DNA from: Bacteroidales bacterium
Lineage (GTDB): Bacteria; Bacteroidota; Bacteroidia; Bacteroidales; FEN-979
Length of the DNA: 44,500 bases
Direction: 5' to 3'
Assembly: GCA_016783905.1 (NCBI GenBank)
Contig: JADHVQ010000009.1
Span: forward strand, 1 to 44,500
Below the pieces are notes generated by a model. That model was not told where the DNA came from, did no database searches, and saw nothing but the letters and a program-made list of their open reading frames with translations. The translations under genes were made by a program, and so were the position numbers. Shown in pieces: positions 1-9,698 of the stretch. Numbering within the stretch: the first letter of the stretch is position 1; each line of letters starts with the position of its first letter.

Positions 1-5
1 GGAAT

Positions 6-284
6 GTGAGGGTGATGGAGAAGCACATCACCCATCAGGAAACCCGCAAAAAGATGATCGAAGTCATGGTGAAAGATGACGGCGTAGGCATGTCCCCGGC
101 TGTGCTTGAGCAAATCTTCCGCATCGATCAGATGATTAAGACTCCGGGAACCGACAACGAAAAGGGGACCGGGTTGGGATTGATCCTCTGCCGGGAGCTG
201 GTAATGCGTAACGGAGGGACCATCTGGGCTGAGAGTAAACCCGGGAAAGGCACCACCCTCCATTTCACCCTTCCCAAAGCCTGA
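6..284 (+). CDS. Sensor histidine kinase, C-terminal HATPase_c fragment (5' end cut by window edge)
   Basis: Translation has DDGVGMSP and GTGLGLILCRELVMRNGGTIWAESKPGKGTTLHFTLP, matching the G1/G2 boxes of histidine kinase ATPase domains. True start lies outside the window. Confidence 0.85.
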   Translation: MRVMEKHITHQETRKKMIEVMVKDDGVGMSPAVLEQIFRIDQMIKTPGTDNEKGTGLGLILCRELVMRNGGTIWAESKPGKGTTLHFTLPKA

Positions 285-355
285 ATTGTCGCGATTCCTG
301 TTTCACTTTTTCGTATCTTTGCGGCTATAAACCTCCCAAAACCACCCATTTTATT

Positions 356-2353
356 ATGAAACGACCTATCATTCTCCCGATGTTGCTGTTGGGCCTGACC
401 ATCTTTGGTTATTCCCAGATCACTGCTACCATGAAAGGATCCGAGATCTGCTCCTATAAAAAATCCCAGGCATCTCTGCTTCCCGAACTCCCGGGAAACA
501 CGCAATCGGGACCCACACATTCCTTTGATGTACTGAATTATACCCTCGACCTGGATATTTACAATTGTTTTGCAACTCCCTATTCTCATGCATTTGACGG
601 AACTGAGATCATTACCTTTCAGGTGGACTCCACGCTCAGCTCCATCGTCCTGAATGCAAACACCAACTCGCTGCAAATCAACTCTGTGAGCATGGCAGGA
701 GTCTCGTTTACCCATGCCAACAACCTGCTGACCATTCAACTGGATCAGACATATAATCCTGGCGATACGGTGGAAGTAGGCATTGCCTACCATCATAATG
801 ACGTGACGGACAATGCCTTTTACGCCGGCAACGGCTTTGTCTTCACCGACTGTGAACCCGAAGGAGCAAGAAAATGGTTCCCCTGCTGGGACAGGCCCTC
901 TGATAAAGCCACGCTGGATATGACTGTGAAGGTCCCCAGCAATGTAAAGATAGGCTCAAACGGAGCCCTGGCGGATTCCACTCTTGTGGCCGACACCCTA
1001 TGGTACCATTGGGTAAGCGAACACAATGTTGCGACCTACATCATGGTTCTCACCGGAAAGGTGAATTACAACCTGGATATTGTTTACTGGCATAAGCTGA
1101 GCAACCCTGACGACAGTGTTCCCATCAGGTTCTACTATAATAATGGAGAAGACCCTTCAGCCATTGAAGAGATGATCATACCCATGGCCGACTGGTTTTC
1201 TGAGAATTTCTGTGAGCATCCTTTCCAGAAAGATGGCTTTGCCACCCTGAACAACGAATTTCCCTGGGGCGGGATGGAAAACCAGACCCTGACCTCCCTC
1301 TGTCCGGGCTGCTGGTTTGAGAGTCTGATCGCCCATGAATTTGCCCATCAATGGTTTGGTGACATGATTACCTGTGCCACCTGGGCAGACATCTGGCTGA
1401 ATGAAGGCTTTGCCACCTGGAGTGAAGCCTTCTGGTATGAAAGTTACGCCGGCTATGCAGCTTACAAAGCAGATATCGACGGGAATGCCAACTATTACCT
1501 CAATAACAATCCCGGTTGGGCGATCTCAGAGCCTGAATGGGCAGTCGTTACTCCACCCGTCAATGTGTTGTTTAACTATGCCATCACGTATTGCAAGGCT
1601 TCCACCATCCTGCATATGCTGCGTTATATACTAGGGGATTCCCTTTTCTTTGAAGCGTTGCAAACCTACTCCAACGATCCGGAACTAAAGTATTATTCCG
1701 CCGTCATTCCAGATTTCATGGCCCTGGTAAACGCGGTGACCGGCGAAGATTACGATTGGTTCTTCAACCAGTGGATCTATGAGCCCAATCACCCACACTA
1801 CCAGAATACATATAACTTCCAGGACCTGGGAAATGGCCAGTGGCAAGTTAACTTCTACACGGAACAGATTCAGCCTGATCCCGAATTTTTCAAGATGCCG
1901 ATGGAGATCAAGATCCGGTTCATGGACTATTCTGATACGATCGTCACAGTGATGAACGATGCTAATTATCAAACCTTCAACTGGGTATTTGACATTCGCC
2001 CGGTCTATTTCCAGTTTGATCCCAACAATAACATCGTGATCAAAGAAAGCTCCACCATACTGAGCGTTGAGAACCCGGATCCCGCTACTTCCCGGATCCA
2101 TCTTTTCCAGAATGTTCCGAATCCGGTAACTCAATCAACCCGGATCAGCTATCAGCTTGATCAGCCGTCAGATGTTAGGTTAAGCCTGTACAACATGGTG
2201 GGAAGTAATGTAATGGACCTGGTGAATGAACATCAAGTTGCCGGGAAACATCAGGTTTCCCTCGATTGCAGCGTGTTGAATGCCGGCGTGTACCACTATA
2301 CACTTACGGCAAATGGAGAGCGGATGACCAGGAAACTTGTCGTCGTAAAGTAA
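356..2353 (+). CDS. M1 family metallopeptidase (aminopeptidase N-like), secreted, with T9SS type A sorting domain
   Basis: HEFAH-18aa-E zinc motif (IAHEFAHQWFGD...WLNEGFA), GGMEN exopeptidase motif, N-terminal signal peptide, C-terminal LFQNVPNPVTQSTRISYQL...GVYHYTL...RKLVVVK. Confidence 0.93.
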   Translation: MKRPIILPMLLLGLTIFGYSQITATMKGSEICSYKKSQASLLPELPGNTQSGPTHSFDVLNYTLDLDIYNCFATPYSHAFDGTEIITFQVDSTLSSIVLNANTNSLQINSVSMAGVSFTHANNLLTIQLDQTYNPGDTVEVGIAYHHNDVTDNAFYAGNGFVFTDCEPEGARKWFPCWDRPSDKATLDMTVKVPSNVKIGSNGALADSTLVADTLWYHWVSEHNVATYIMVLTGKVNYNLDIVYWHKLSNPDDSVPIRFYYNNGEDPSAIEEMIIPMADWFSENFCEHPFQKDGFATLNNEFPWGGMENQTLTSLCPGCWFESLIAHEFAHQWFGDMITCATWADIWLNEGFATWSEAFWYESYAGYAAYKADIDGNANYYLNNNPGWAISEPEWAVVTPPVNVLFNYAITYCKASTILHMLRYILGDSLFFEALQTYSNDPELKYYSAVIPDFMALVNAVTGEDYDWFFNQWIYEPNHPHYQNTYNFQDLGNGQWQVNFYTEQIQPDPEFFKMPMEIKIRFMDYSDTIVTVMNDANYQTFNWVFDIRPVYFQFDPNNNIVIKESSTILSVENPDPATSRIHLFQNVPNPVTQSTRISYQLDQPSDVRLSLYNMVGSNVMDLVNEHQVAGKHQVSLDCSVLNAGVYHYTLTANGERMTRKLVVVK

Positions 2354-2360
2354 AGTGCTC

Positions 2361-2395
2361 TTCGCAGTTCGCAGTTCGCCTTTCGCTTTTCGCTG
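2361..2395. repeat. Degenerate heptamer tandem tract A
   Basis: TTCGCAG TTCGCAG TTCGCCT TTCGCTT TTCGCTG; five units sharing TTCGC with exact 7-bp spacing, between the two M1 peptidase genes. Confidence 0.85.
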
Positions 2396-2460
2396 AAGCA
2401 AATCGCAAATCTGTGAGTATCTTTGTTTTCTGTATAATCTGTGTTCTAATAAATGTGATT

Positions 2461-4389
2461 ATGAAATTTTTTTTACTCTTTCAGGTATTTTTATTTGTTG
2501 CCGCTATAGCTACCCGCGCAACAACTCCGGTTCCAACTGATACCGCCCACTGGTACATGGAGCACAGCTACGATGTGTTGCAATACAAACTTGAGGTAGA
2601 CCTGTACGACAACTACACCACTCCCTACCCCAAGACTTTCTCTGCCACAGAGATCATCACCTTCCGGGTGGACTCTACCCTTACCTCGATCAAGCTGAAT
2701 GCCGTGAACACCTCGCTGGAGGTCGACTCCGTGGGGCTAGCAGCAATTTCATTTACCCATACCAACGACACGCTGACCCTGCAGCTTGATCAGACCTATA
2801 ATCCCGATGCAGTGGTGGAGGTGAAAGTATGGTACCGTCATCTGAATGTAGCTGACCAGGGGCTCTATGTCTCCGGTGGATTTGTCTTTACCGATTTCCC
2901 GCCGGAAGGGGCACGGAAAGTCTTTCCCTGCTGGGACCGGCCTTCTGATAAAGCAACCTGGGAGCTGACAGCCAAAGTGCCTCTCGCTGTCAGGCTGGGA
3001 TCAACCGGATACCTGGCCGATTCGACTGTTGTGGCCGATACGCTCTGGTATCATTGGATTTCAGACAACCAGGTAGCTACCTATCTGATCACATGGACCT
3101 CATACAACAACTGGAATATCAATGTTTCTTACTGGAACAACATCTTCAATCCCAACGACAGTGTCCCTATCTGGCTCTATAAAAAACCGACAGAGAACAT
3201 CACCACCGCTTTGGAAAAGATCCCTCTGATGACCGACTTTTATGCGGAGAAGTTCGGCCCCTACCCGTTTGAAAAGATCGGATTTGCCACCATCACCACG
3301 TTTCCATGGGCGGGTATGGAGAATCAGACGATGGTGAATCTCATGCCGAACGGATACAATGATGAACCGTTGATCGCTCATGAACATTCCCACATGTGGT
3401 TTGGCGACTTGATTACGTGCGGGACCTGGGCAGATATCTGGCTCAACGAAGGCTTTGCCACATACTGCGCCCAATTGTGGCTGGAGAATCAGAACGGGTA
3501 CGCTGCCTATAAAAACAAAATGAACTCCCTGGCCAACTATTATCTGAGCTACAATCCCGGTTGGCCTATTTACAACCCGCAGTGGGCGATCCAAACCCCT
3601 TCCGCAAATGCGCTTTACAATGTGGCCATTTCGTACTACAAAGGAGCTTGTGTCCATCATCAGCTCCGGTATATACTCGGAGATTCTCTCTATTTTGCAG
3701 TCATGCTTGCCTATGCCAGCGATACAAACTTCATTTACAAATGTGCTGTAACGGAAGATTTCGTAGCTGTGACCAATGCCGTGACAGGTGAAGATTACAC
3801 CTGGTTCTTCGACGAGTGGGTATATGAACCTAACCATCCATTCTACGAGAATGTTTGGGAAATGGAAGATCTGGGCGGCGGACAATTCAAGATCATACTG
3901 GAAATGAACCAAACCCAGACCAACACTGTCTTTTTCAAGATGCCCATTGAAGTGCAGGTGGATTTCAATGACGGAACCGATACCATCGTAACCGGCATGA
4001 ACGATGCAAATCCTCAAACGCTGGAGTGGGTATTTGACAAATATCCCAGCAATGTAACCTTCGATCCCAGCCGGAATATTTTACTCAAGCATGGAACCAC
4101 GGTCGTAGGAAGAAAAGATCTTGAATCTACCGGTTTTTCTCTGAAACAGAACACCCCAAATCCTTTCCGGCATCAAACAACTATCACCTATTCAGTGCCC
4201 GGTGATGAACATATAAAAATTACCCTTCTGGATAATGCCGGAAGAACTGTGATGATCCCGGTGCACAAACCGCATACACCCGGTGAATACAGCTTTACCT
4301 TGTATGGAGAAGACCTTTCTCCGGGAGCATACTATTGCAGGCTTGAAGCAGGAACAATCGTCCGCACGATCAAACTCATCGTTCAGTAA
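2461..4389 (+). CDS. M1 family metallopeptidase, tandem paralogue, secreted, with T9SS sorting domain
   Basis: HEHSH...NEGFA zinc motif, AGMEN motif, C-terminal LKQNTPNPFRHQTTITYSV...KLIVQ. The ORF track starts at 2266, but the signal peptide MKFFLLFQVFLFVAAIATRA begins at ATG 2461. Confidence 0.9.
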   Translation: MKFFLLFQVFLFVAAIATRATTPVPTDTAHWYMEHSYDVLQYKLEVDLYDNYTTPYPKTFSATEIITFRVDSTLTSIKLNAVNTSLEVDSVGLAAISFTHTNDTLTLQLDQTYNPDAVVEVKVWYRHLNVADQGLYVSGGFVFTDFPPEGARKVFPCWDRPSDKATWELTAKVPLAVRLGSTGYLADSTVVADTLWYHWISDNQVATYLITWTSYNNWNINVSYWNNIFNPNDSVPIWLYKKPTENITTALEKIPLMTDFYAEKFGPYPFEKIGFATITTFPWAGMENQTMVNLMPNGYNDEPLIAHEHSHMWFGDLITCGTWADIWLNEGFATYCAQLWLENQNGYAAYKNKMNSLANYYLSYNPGWPIYNPQWAIQTPSANALYNVAISYYKGACVHHQLRYILGDSLYFAVMLAYASDTNFIYKCAVTEDFVAVTNAVTGEDYTWFFDEWVYEPNHPFYENVWEMEDLGGGQFKIILEMNQTQTNTVFFKMPIEVQVDFNDGTDTIVTGMNDANPQTLEWVFDKYPSNVTFDPSRNILLKHGTTVVGRKDLESTGFSLKQNTPNPFRHQTTITYSVPGDEHIKITLLDNAGRTVMIPVHKPHTPGEYSFTLYGEDLSPGAYYCRLEAGTIVRTIKLIVQ

Positions 4390-4392
4390 TTC

Positions 4393-6861
4393 CTAAAGGC
4401 TCAATGGGTCTTTGACCTTAATCTTCAGCAGGGCTTCCGAGTTGATCTCTTTCATCTCTTTGATGTAAAGGAAGGTCAATCCTTTCACATAGTCGGATTT
4501 GATCTCGTCGATATCTTTTTTATTCTCTTTTGAGAGAATGATATCGGTGATCCGGGCCCGTTTTGCGGCGAGGATCTTTTCGCGGATGCCTCCTACCGGC
4601 ATCACTTTCCCTCGCAATGTGATCTCCCCTGTCATCGCCATGTTTTTCTTCACTTTCCGTTGTGTAAATACTGAAGCGAGGGCTGTGAAGATGGTGATGC
4701 CAGCAGACGGGCCGTCTTTCGGAGTGGCACCTTCAGGGACATGGATATGGATGTCCCATTTCCCGAAGAGGTCAGGATCGATACCAAAATCGGTTGAGTG
4801 GGCTTTCAGGTAAGCCAAGGCAATGGAGGCAGACTCTTTCATCACATCCCCCAGGTTTCCGGTAAGGGTCAGCTCCCCTTTCCCTTTGTTCAGGCTCACC
4901 TCAATGAATAGGATCTCACCTCCGTGGATGGTCCATGCCAACCCGGTAACCACACCAGCCTGGTCATTGTTGATCTGTTTATCGACCTGGAAAAGCGAGG
5001 CTCCCATGATCTTCGTCAAATCACCAATCTTCAGAATCTTATTAAAAGATTCATTCATCACTATGGATGTGGCGCGTGACCGGATGATCTTGGCTATCGA
5101 CTTTTCCAGACCCCTGACGCCCGATTCGCGGGTATACTCTTCGATGATTGTCTGCAGGATTTCCGGGGAGAACGAAATCTGGCTCTTTTTCAAGCCATGT
5201 TCCTTCACTTGCTTGGGAACCAGGTGTTGCGTGGCAATATCGATCTTCTCTTCAAGCAGGTATCCGGGAAGTTCGATGATCTCCATCCGGTCGCGCAGGG
5301 CTGGATGAATGGTGCTCAGGGTGTTGGCTGTAGCAATGAACATGATACGGGAGAGGTCGTATTCCACCTCCAGGAAGTTGTCATAAAAGGCCACATTCTG
5401 CTCCGGATCCAATACCTCCAGTAAGGCAGCCTGCGGATCGCCGGCGATGTTCATGCCTGCCACCTTGTCAATTTCATCCAGCACAAATACAGGATTGGAT
5501 GATTTGACCTTTTTAATGCTTTGAATGATTCGTCCCGGCATTGCACCGATGTATGTTTTCCGGTGTCCTCGCAACTCCGATTCATCTCGTAAACCACCCA
5601 GGGACATACGGGTATACTTCCTTCCCAATGCCCGGGCTATCGATTTACCCAGGGAGGTCTTACCCACTCCCGGAGGCCCTACCAAACAGAGAATGGGAGA
5701 CTTAAGGTCCCGCTTCAACTTGATCACGGCCAGGTACTCAACGATCCGCTCTTTCACTTTTTCAAGTCCCGCATGGTCTTCATCGAGCACTTTTTTCGCG
5801 TGAGAAAGGTCCAGGTTGTCTTCGGTGTAATGATTCCATGGGAGTTGCACCAGTGTCTCCAGGTAGTTGATCTGGATCGAATATTCGGCAGCAGCAGGAT
5901 GCATGCGCTGAAGTTTGATGATCTCCTTTTCAAACACTTCCGCTATCTCTTTCGACCACTTTTTATTTTTTGCCTGTCCCCTTAATGCATTTACCTCCTG
6001 CATATTCGGACCACCACCCAGCTCTTCCTGGATCGTTTTCAACTGCTGGTTCAGCAGGTAGTCGCGCTGCTGCTTATCCAGCTCTGTCTTCACCTTCTCC
6101 TGGATGTTGTGTTTCAGCTCCAGGACCTGTAATTCACGTAAGAGGTGACGCAGTATCAGGTTTGAGCGTTCGATCAGGCTGGATACTTCCAGCAGTACCT
6201 GTTTCTCGCCAGGATCTACATTCAGGTTTGAGGAGATGAAATGGACCAAAAACGAAGGACTCTCGATATTTTTAATAGCAAAGGCAGCTTCCGAAGGAAT
6301 ATTCGGAGATTTGTTAATGATCTGCACAGAGAGGTCCTTCAGTGAAGAGATCAGGGCGTTGAACTCCTTATCCTCCCGGATGACCTTGTCGGGAACTCCG
6401 TAAGCCTCCACCCTGGCCTTGATATAAGGCTCCGACTGGATCAGCTCGGTGACGCGAAATCGTCTTTTCCCCTGAATGATCGCAGTGGTACTTCCATCAG
6501 GCATCTGCAGGAGCTTGATGATTTGGGCAACAGTACCCACTTCATTCAGATCCTCATACTCGGGATCTTCTACGTTAGCATCTTTTTGGGCTACCACCCC
6601 AATGATCCGGGTGGTTTTGTAGTATTCTCTAATCAGGGAGATCGACTTGTCACGCCCTACGGTAATGGGTATGACAACACCCGGAAAAAGTACGGTATTT
6701 CTCAACGGAAGAATGGGAAGTATTTCGGGGACATCTTCCGCATTCATTTGCTCTTCATCCTCTGAGGAGAGCAGTGGGATAAATTCAGTCTCAGAATCCA
6801 TGAGGTCTGAAACGCTGAAGATATTTTTTTCAAGTGATTTTTCCATGATCACATAAGTCAA
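4393..6861 (-). CDS. lon: ATP-dependent endopeptidase Lon (start may be ATG 6846)
   Basis: N-terminal LON domain (LPILPLRNTVLFPGVVIPITVGR), Walker A GPPGVGKTS, catalytic region PKDGPSAGIT. Confidence 0.97.
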   Translation of the reverse strand: MTYVIMEKSLEKNIFSVSDLMDSETEFIPLLSSEDEEQMNAEDVPEILPILPLRNTVLFPGVVIPITVGRDKSISLIREYYKTTRIIGVVAQKDANVEDPEYEDLNEVGTVAQIIKLLQMPDGSTTAIIQGKRRFRVTELIQSEPYIKARVEAYGVPDKVIREDKEFNALISSLKDLSVQIINKSPNIPSEAAFAIKNIESPSFLVHFISSNLNVDPGEKQVLLEVSSLIERSNLILRHLLRELQVLELKHNIQEKVKTELDKQQRDYLLNQQLKTIQEELGGGPNMQEVNALRGQAKNKKWSKEIAEVFEKEIIKLQRMHPAAAEYSIQINYLETLVQLPWNHYTEDNLDLSHAKKVLDEDHAGLEKVKERIVEYLAVIKLKRDLKSPILCLVGPPGVGKTSLGKSIARALGRKYTRMSLGGLRDESELRGHRKTYIGAMPGRIIQSIKKVKSSNPVFVLDEIDKVAGMNIAGDPQAALLEVLDPEQNVAFYDNFLEVEYDLSRIMFIATANTLSTIHPALRDRMEIIELPGYLLEEKIDIATQHLVPKQVKEHGLKKSQISFSPEILQTIIEEYTRESGVRGLEKSIAKIIRSRATSIVMNESFNKILKIGDLTKIMGASLFQVDKQINNDQAGVVTGLAWTIHGGEILFIEVSLNKGKGELTLTGNLGDVMKESASIALAYLKAHSTDFGIDPDLFGKWDIHIHVPEGATPKDGPSAGITIFTALASVFTQRKVKKNMAMTGEITLRGKVMPVGGIREKILAAKRARITDIILSKENKKDIDEIKSDYVKGLTFLYIKEMKEINSEALLKIKVKDPLSL

Positions 6862-6931
6862 TTTGTCACAATACCAAGATAATGTAGTCCGGGAGTGCTA
6901 TTGACAAGATTTGTGCCAGTGGTGGAAGGAA

Positions 6932-8122
6932 TTACATCCGCCTGTTCTTCAGTGTAATATTGAAGACACTTTTCAGCAGGTTTTTCTCGGTCTCATCAAA
7001 CACTTTATTCCTGCGTTTGTAAACGGCTTCGGCAACCTCAATTGCTTTATCAAAGTTATAGTTGGTGTGTCCGGCCGTACTACCCCAGATAAATGAGGGG
7101 ATGAAGTTCCGGGAAAAACCGGAGCCAAAGATATTGGCATTGATCCCAACAACGGTTCCGGTATTGAACATCGTGTTGATGCCGCTCATGGAGTGGTCGC
7201 CCATGATCAGGCCGCAAAACTGGAGATGTGTATTTACGAAGGTCTTTTTACCATAGCTCCAAAGCCGGATTTCGTCATATGTATTTTTCAGGTTGGATGT
7301 ATTGGTGTCGGCCCCAAGGTTGCACCATTCGGAGATGACAGAATGTCCGACGAAACCATCATGGGCCTTATTCCCGTACCCGAAAAAGACCGAATTATTT
7401 ACTTCCCCGCCAATCCTGCATTGCGGTCCGAAGGTAGAGGCTCCGTATATTTTGGCTCCCATCTTGATCTGAGTTCCTTCACACACGGCAACAGGACCCC
7501 GCAACGCGGCTCCTTCCATTACTTCTGCACCGGCGGCAATATAGATGGGGCCCTTTGTTGCATTCAGCATGGCACCCTCCACCCGGGCTCCCAGTTCGAG
7601 GAAAATCTCCCCGTCTCCAAAAATTCTGTTCGAGCCGCTGATGGGCTGCGAAGTTCTTCCTTTGGTAAGTAGCTTGAAATCCTCACGAAGAGCCAGGTCA
7701 TTCTTGGTGAAGATATCCCAGGTGTGATTGATCTTCAAAGGGGTGTTCTTGAGCACAATCTCTTCAATGCCTTCAGAGGTGGATTCCCCAAGAGCGTCAA
7801 GATCATCGGCAGTCACATGAAGGGCAATAATGGTGTCGTTGAACGCCAGGGTTTGATCGTGCCGGAGGTTCTTAATCGCTTTCACCATGGCGGCATCCGG
7901 ACACACAGATCCGTTGATCAGGATGTTGTGATCCTCCTTCACAAATGGAAATTTCCTGCAAAGATATCCCTCCGATAAAGATGAGGTCTTTACTTTCAGG
8001 TACTTCTCCCATTTTTCCCGAATCGTAAGGATCCCCACCCGGATGTCTGCTACCGGTCTCATAAAAGTCAATGGCAGTAAGTTAGTTCGTACGATGCTTT
8101 CGTCAAAGAGAATATAATTCAT
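6932..8122 (-). CDS. GlmU-family sugar-phosphate nucleotidyltransferase with left-handed hexapeptide repeats
   Basis: MNYILFDESIVRTNLLPLTFMRPVADIRVGILTIREKW N-terminus, then a hexapeptide-repeat region. Start taken at the internal Met (8122) after the ORF-track extension. Confidence 0.8.
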   Translation of the reverse strand: MNYILFDESIVRTNLLPLTFMRPVADIRVGILTIREKWEKYLKVKTSSLSEGYLCRKFPFVKEDHNILINGSVCPDAAMVKAIKNLRHDQTLAFNDTIIALHVTADDLDALGESTSEGIEEIVLKNTPLKINHTWDIFTKNDLALREDFKLLTKGRTSQPISGSNRIFGDGEIFLELGARVEGAMLNATKGPIYIAAGAEVMEGAALRGPVAVCEGTQIKMGAKIYGASTFGPQCRIGGEVNNSVFFGYGNKAHDGFVGHSVISEWCNLGADTNTSNLKNTYDEIRLWSYGKKTFVNTHLQFCGLIMGDHSMSGINTMFNTGTVVGINANIFGSGFSRNFIPSFIWGSTAGHTNYNFDKAIEVAEAVYKRRNKVFDETEKNLLKSVFNITLKNRRM

Positions 8123-8168
8123 TTGCGGTTTCCTTGGTTCTTTGCACAAAAGTATGAATTATGTAGTG

Positions 8169-8207
8169 AAAAAAAGCCCCCGGAACGCAGAAACGGGGGC
8201 TTTTTTT
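8169..8207. terminator. Intrinsic terminator between rpmE2 and the GlmU-like gene, symmetric and potentially bidirectional
   Basis: AAAAAAAGCCCCCG (8169-8182) and CGGGGGCTTTTTTT (8194-8207) form a perfect 14-bp inverted repeat with an 11-nt loop. Confidence 0.88.
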
Positions 8208-8223
8208 CAGATATTTTCAACAA

Positions 8224-8493
8224 TTACTTGTTTTCTTTCTTATCCAGATGTTTCTGATACCGGTTTTTGAACTTGTCTACACGACCGGCTGTATCCACGA
8301 ACTTCATTTTTCCGGTATAAAAAGGGTGCGACGTATGTGAAATCTCAAGCTTTACCAGGGGATATTCCAATCCGTCTTCCCAGATGATTGTCTCTTTGGT
8401 TTTCACCGTCGATTTCGAGATGAAAGCATAATCGTTCGACATATCCTTAAATACTACCAACCTGTAATCTTTCGGATGAATATCTTTCTTCAT
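8224..8493 (-). CDS. rpmE2: 50S ribosomal protein L31 type B
   Basis: [36 protein letters not shown]...[24 protein letters not shown]; no zinc-binding cysteines. Confidence 0.95.
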   Translation of the reverse strand: MKKDIHPKDYRLVVFKDMSNDYAFISKSTVKTKETIIWEDGLEYPLVKLEISHTSHPFYTGKMKFVDTAGRVDKFKNRYQKHLDKKENK

Positions 8494-8558
8494 TTCAGAC
8501 ACTTTTTTATTATGAGGGTGCAAAAATAATGATTTTTATCTAATTACCTGTGCTCCGG

Positions 8559-9632
8559 TTAAATTTTTTCCAGAAGAAAGGCCAGGGTATCCACCCCATC
8601 TGCATAGTCAGAGAGCGCTGGCTCCTGGGTCTTTCCCGGCCCAACAACTCCGGGCAACAGCTCAATGCGGGCCACCACACACTGGATCTGTTCCTGCTGT
8701 TGATCAAGCCTGGCCTCAACCTGGGAACGATCCCGGTAATATTCATAGTGCAGCACCGATACCGGAGTTGCAAGCTGCACCTGTTCAAGCATCAGGTAAA
8801 AACCACCGTCAATGAACCGTGTTCGGTTGACCAGGTAGATCGATTTATAGTAATCCAGGTTATTTCTGTATTTTGAGTGGTGAAAAAAATCCCGGTACTG
8901 TGAGAGTGCTTCATGCAATGGCTTCAGGTCATACCCTTCAGGCAGGTAAAGTTTGGAAATATTCCGGCATCCCAATCCGAAATAAGTAAAAATATCCGAT
9001 GCGATGCCTTCCAGTTCCGCCGCTGTTTCGTTTCCATCGAGAATGGCAACACCCGTGCGGTTTTTGCGGATGATATGCGGGTACTTCCCGAAATAGTAGT
9101 TGAAATACCGTGAGGTGTTGTTGCTGCCTGTGGCGATGACGGCTTCCGGTTTCCCGATCTCTCCGGTTGTTAGTTCGATCCGGTCGCTCCAGGCAGGTTC
9201 CAGATTCACAAGGTACTGAATCATGGCTGGGATCAACCGGGCATCCTGCGAGGATAGCCTGGCTATCAAATGATTCCCTGAAAGAAGTACACAGAGAAGG
9301 TCATGAAAGCCAACCATGGGGATGTTCCCAGCCATGATCACCCCCACTCTCCGTGGCGTTCTCTTCTCCTGGATCTTCGGATAATAGTCCTCCACCCACC
9401 TCTCAAGGACTGGTCTGTCGAGCACCCCTCCCCAATACCGGAGTGCCAGAAAGATATGATCCCTGGAAAACCAGGGATTCTCCTTCTCCGCCTCTTCCAT
9501 GGTTGAAAGGAGGATGGTCCTGAAATCAGGAGGATCCTGGTGGGAAGTTATCTCCCCAGGAACATGGCCGGTGAATAACCGGAGCATCCTTCCAAGTGAA
9601 GAAAAGGAAGAAATTCGTTGTTCCAGGTTCAT
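8559..9632 (-). CDS. Acyl-CoA reductase (LuxC-like)
   Basis: Contains GVIMAGNIPMVGFHDLLCVLLSGNH and FTYFGLGCRNISKLYLP, typical of Bacteroidota LuxC-family acyl-CoA reductases. Confidence 0.8.
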   Translation of the reverse strand: MNLEQRISSFSSLGRMLRLFTGHVPGEITSHQDPPDFRTILLSTMEEAEKENPWFSRDHIFLALRYWGGVLDRPVLERWVEDYYPKIQEKRTPRRVGVIMAGNIPMVGFHDLLCVLLSGNHLIARLSSQDARLIPAMIQYLVNLEPAWSDRIELTTGEIGKPEAVIATGSNNTSRYFNYYFGKYPHIIRKNRTGVAILDGNETAAELEGIASDIFTYFGLGCRNISKLYLPEGYDLKPLHEALSQYRDFFHHSKYRNNLDYYKSIYLVNRTRFIDGGFYLMLEQVQLATPVSVLHYEYYRDRSQVEARLDQQQEQIQCVVARIELLPGVVGPGKTQEPALSDYADGVDTLAFLLEKI

Positions 9633-9698
9633 GTTCCGCTATTTTTCGCAAATTTACATATTCAAATCCGAACTCTGCAGAAACCTCACCTTTTCACT

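Noticed and set aside
2266-2460. ORF-track N-terminal extension of the second M1 peptidase
   Set aside because: It overlaps the end of the first M1 gene in another frame and reads through tract A; a clear signal peptide starts at 2461.
3100-4017. 305-aa antisense ORF within the second M1 gene
   Set aside because: Opposite strand of a strongly supported gene; no recognisable domain; likely a codon-usage by-product.
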